Source of the DNA: Bacteriovoracaceae bacterium UBA4096
GTDB lineage: Bacteria > Bdellovibrionota > Bacteriovoracia > Bacteriovoracales > Bacteriovoracaceae
Direction of reading: 5' to 3'
Assembly (NCBI GenBank): GCA_002381945.1
Contig: DFXY01000056.1
Span: 1-6,549, forward strand
Length of the DNA stretch: 6,549 bases
The translations under genes and the position numbers were made by a program. This document shows positions 6,437-6,549 of this stretch, one piece after another. The number at the start of each line of letters is the position of its first letter. Position 1 is the first letter of the stretch. The notes under the pieces are model-generated. The model did not search any database and was not told where the DNA came from. It was given only the letters and a program-made list of their open reading frames with translations.

Positions 6437-6549
6437 GGTAACAGTGTCTCTCTACATCTCTGTAGTTAGCTAATATTGGCTAAACAATTACATAAATCAC
6501 CGAAAACTGTAGGGCGGGGTCAAATCCACCAAATTTCCGATAGAAAAGC
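6437..6549. other. Non-coding end of window with two small dyads; no gene seen
   Basis: No coding frame is convincing here. A small hairpin (CTACA 6452-6456, TGTAG 6461-6465, four-base loop) is followed by an 18-base dyad (TTAGC 6466-6470, GCTAA 6479-6483, with AATATT at its centre and one T/G mismatch). Neither is followed by a T-run, so a classical terminator for the operon is not shown. From 6511 the sequence becomes locally GC-richer (GGGCGGGG) and then reads CAAATCCACCAAATTTCC; I could not assign this to a tRNA or known repeat. Confidence 0.5.

Noticed and set aside
6505..6545. GGGGTCAAATCC as the T-arm of a tRNA
   Set aside because: No matching acceptor, anticodon or D-arm could be folded around it, and the canonical GTTC core and CCA end are missing.
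1..6549. CRISPR array, transposase gene or integrase gene
   Set aside because: No regularly spaced repeats and no recombinase or transposase motifs were found in either strand.

Overview
The window is AT-rich bacterial DNA. A TolC-type outer-membrane efflux protein, even though broken here, points to a Gram-negative host. I cannot name the genus from sequence alone. An AT-rich proteobacterium or a Bdellovibrionota-like lineage would fit, but that is only an impression.

Left part (1-1823, + strand): the C-terminal 387 residues of a Ca2+-type P-type ATPase, whose 5' end lies outside the window, overlap by 4 bases (ATGA) a 218-residue AAA_28-type P-loop protein. The pair is closed by an AT-rich hairpin at the convergent junction.

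Middle part (1856-3576, - strand): a decaying two-gene unit. The downstream gene is a TolC-family outer-membrane factor with a signal peptide, cut by a single in-frame TGA near its midpoint. The gene upstream of it is an unrecognised fragment with a probable one-base frameshift in a T-run and no visible 5' end.

Right part (about 3580-6436, + strand): a compact four-gene operon that looks like accessory (conflict or defence type) DNA. In order it encodes a 58-residue basic protein; a 242-residue PIN-domain RNase-like protein whose ATG overlaps the previous stop (TAATG); a 268-residue protein with the two-aspartate signature of a class III nucleotidyl-cyclase-like fold (similar in pattern to Pycsar PycC); and a 345-residue protein with an HNH/treble-clef-like N-terminus. 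A 25-bp near-perfect palindrome 18 bases upstream of the first ATG is a good operator candidate. The operon starts just where the minus-strand gene loses its 5' end, so insertion of this cassette may have truncated and silenced the efflux operon.

The most interesting reading is a possible new combination: a toxin-antitoxin-like PIN module linked to a cyclase-like protein and an HNH-like nuclease. No cyclic-nucleotide-binding effector is visible, so the wiring is a hypothesis. The last 113 bases hold only small dyads and a GC-richer stretch.
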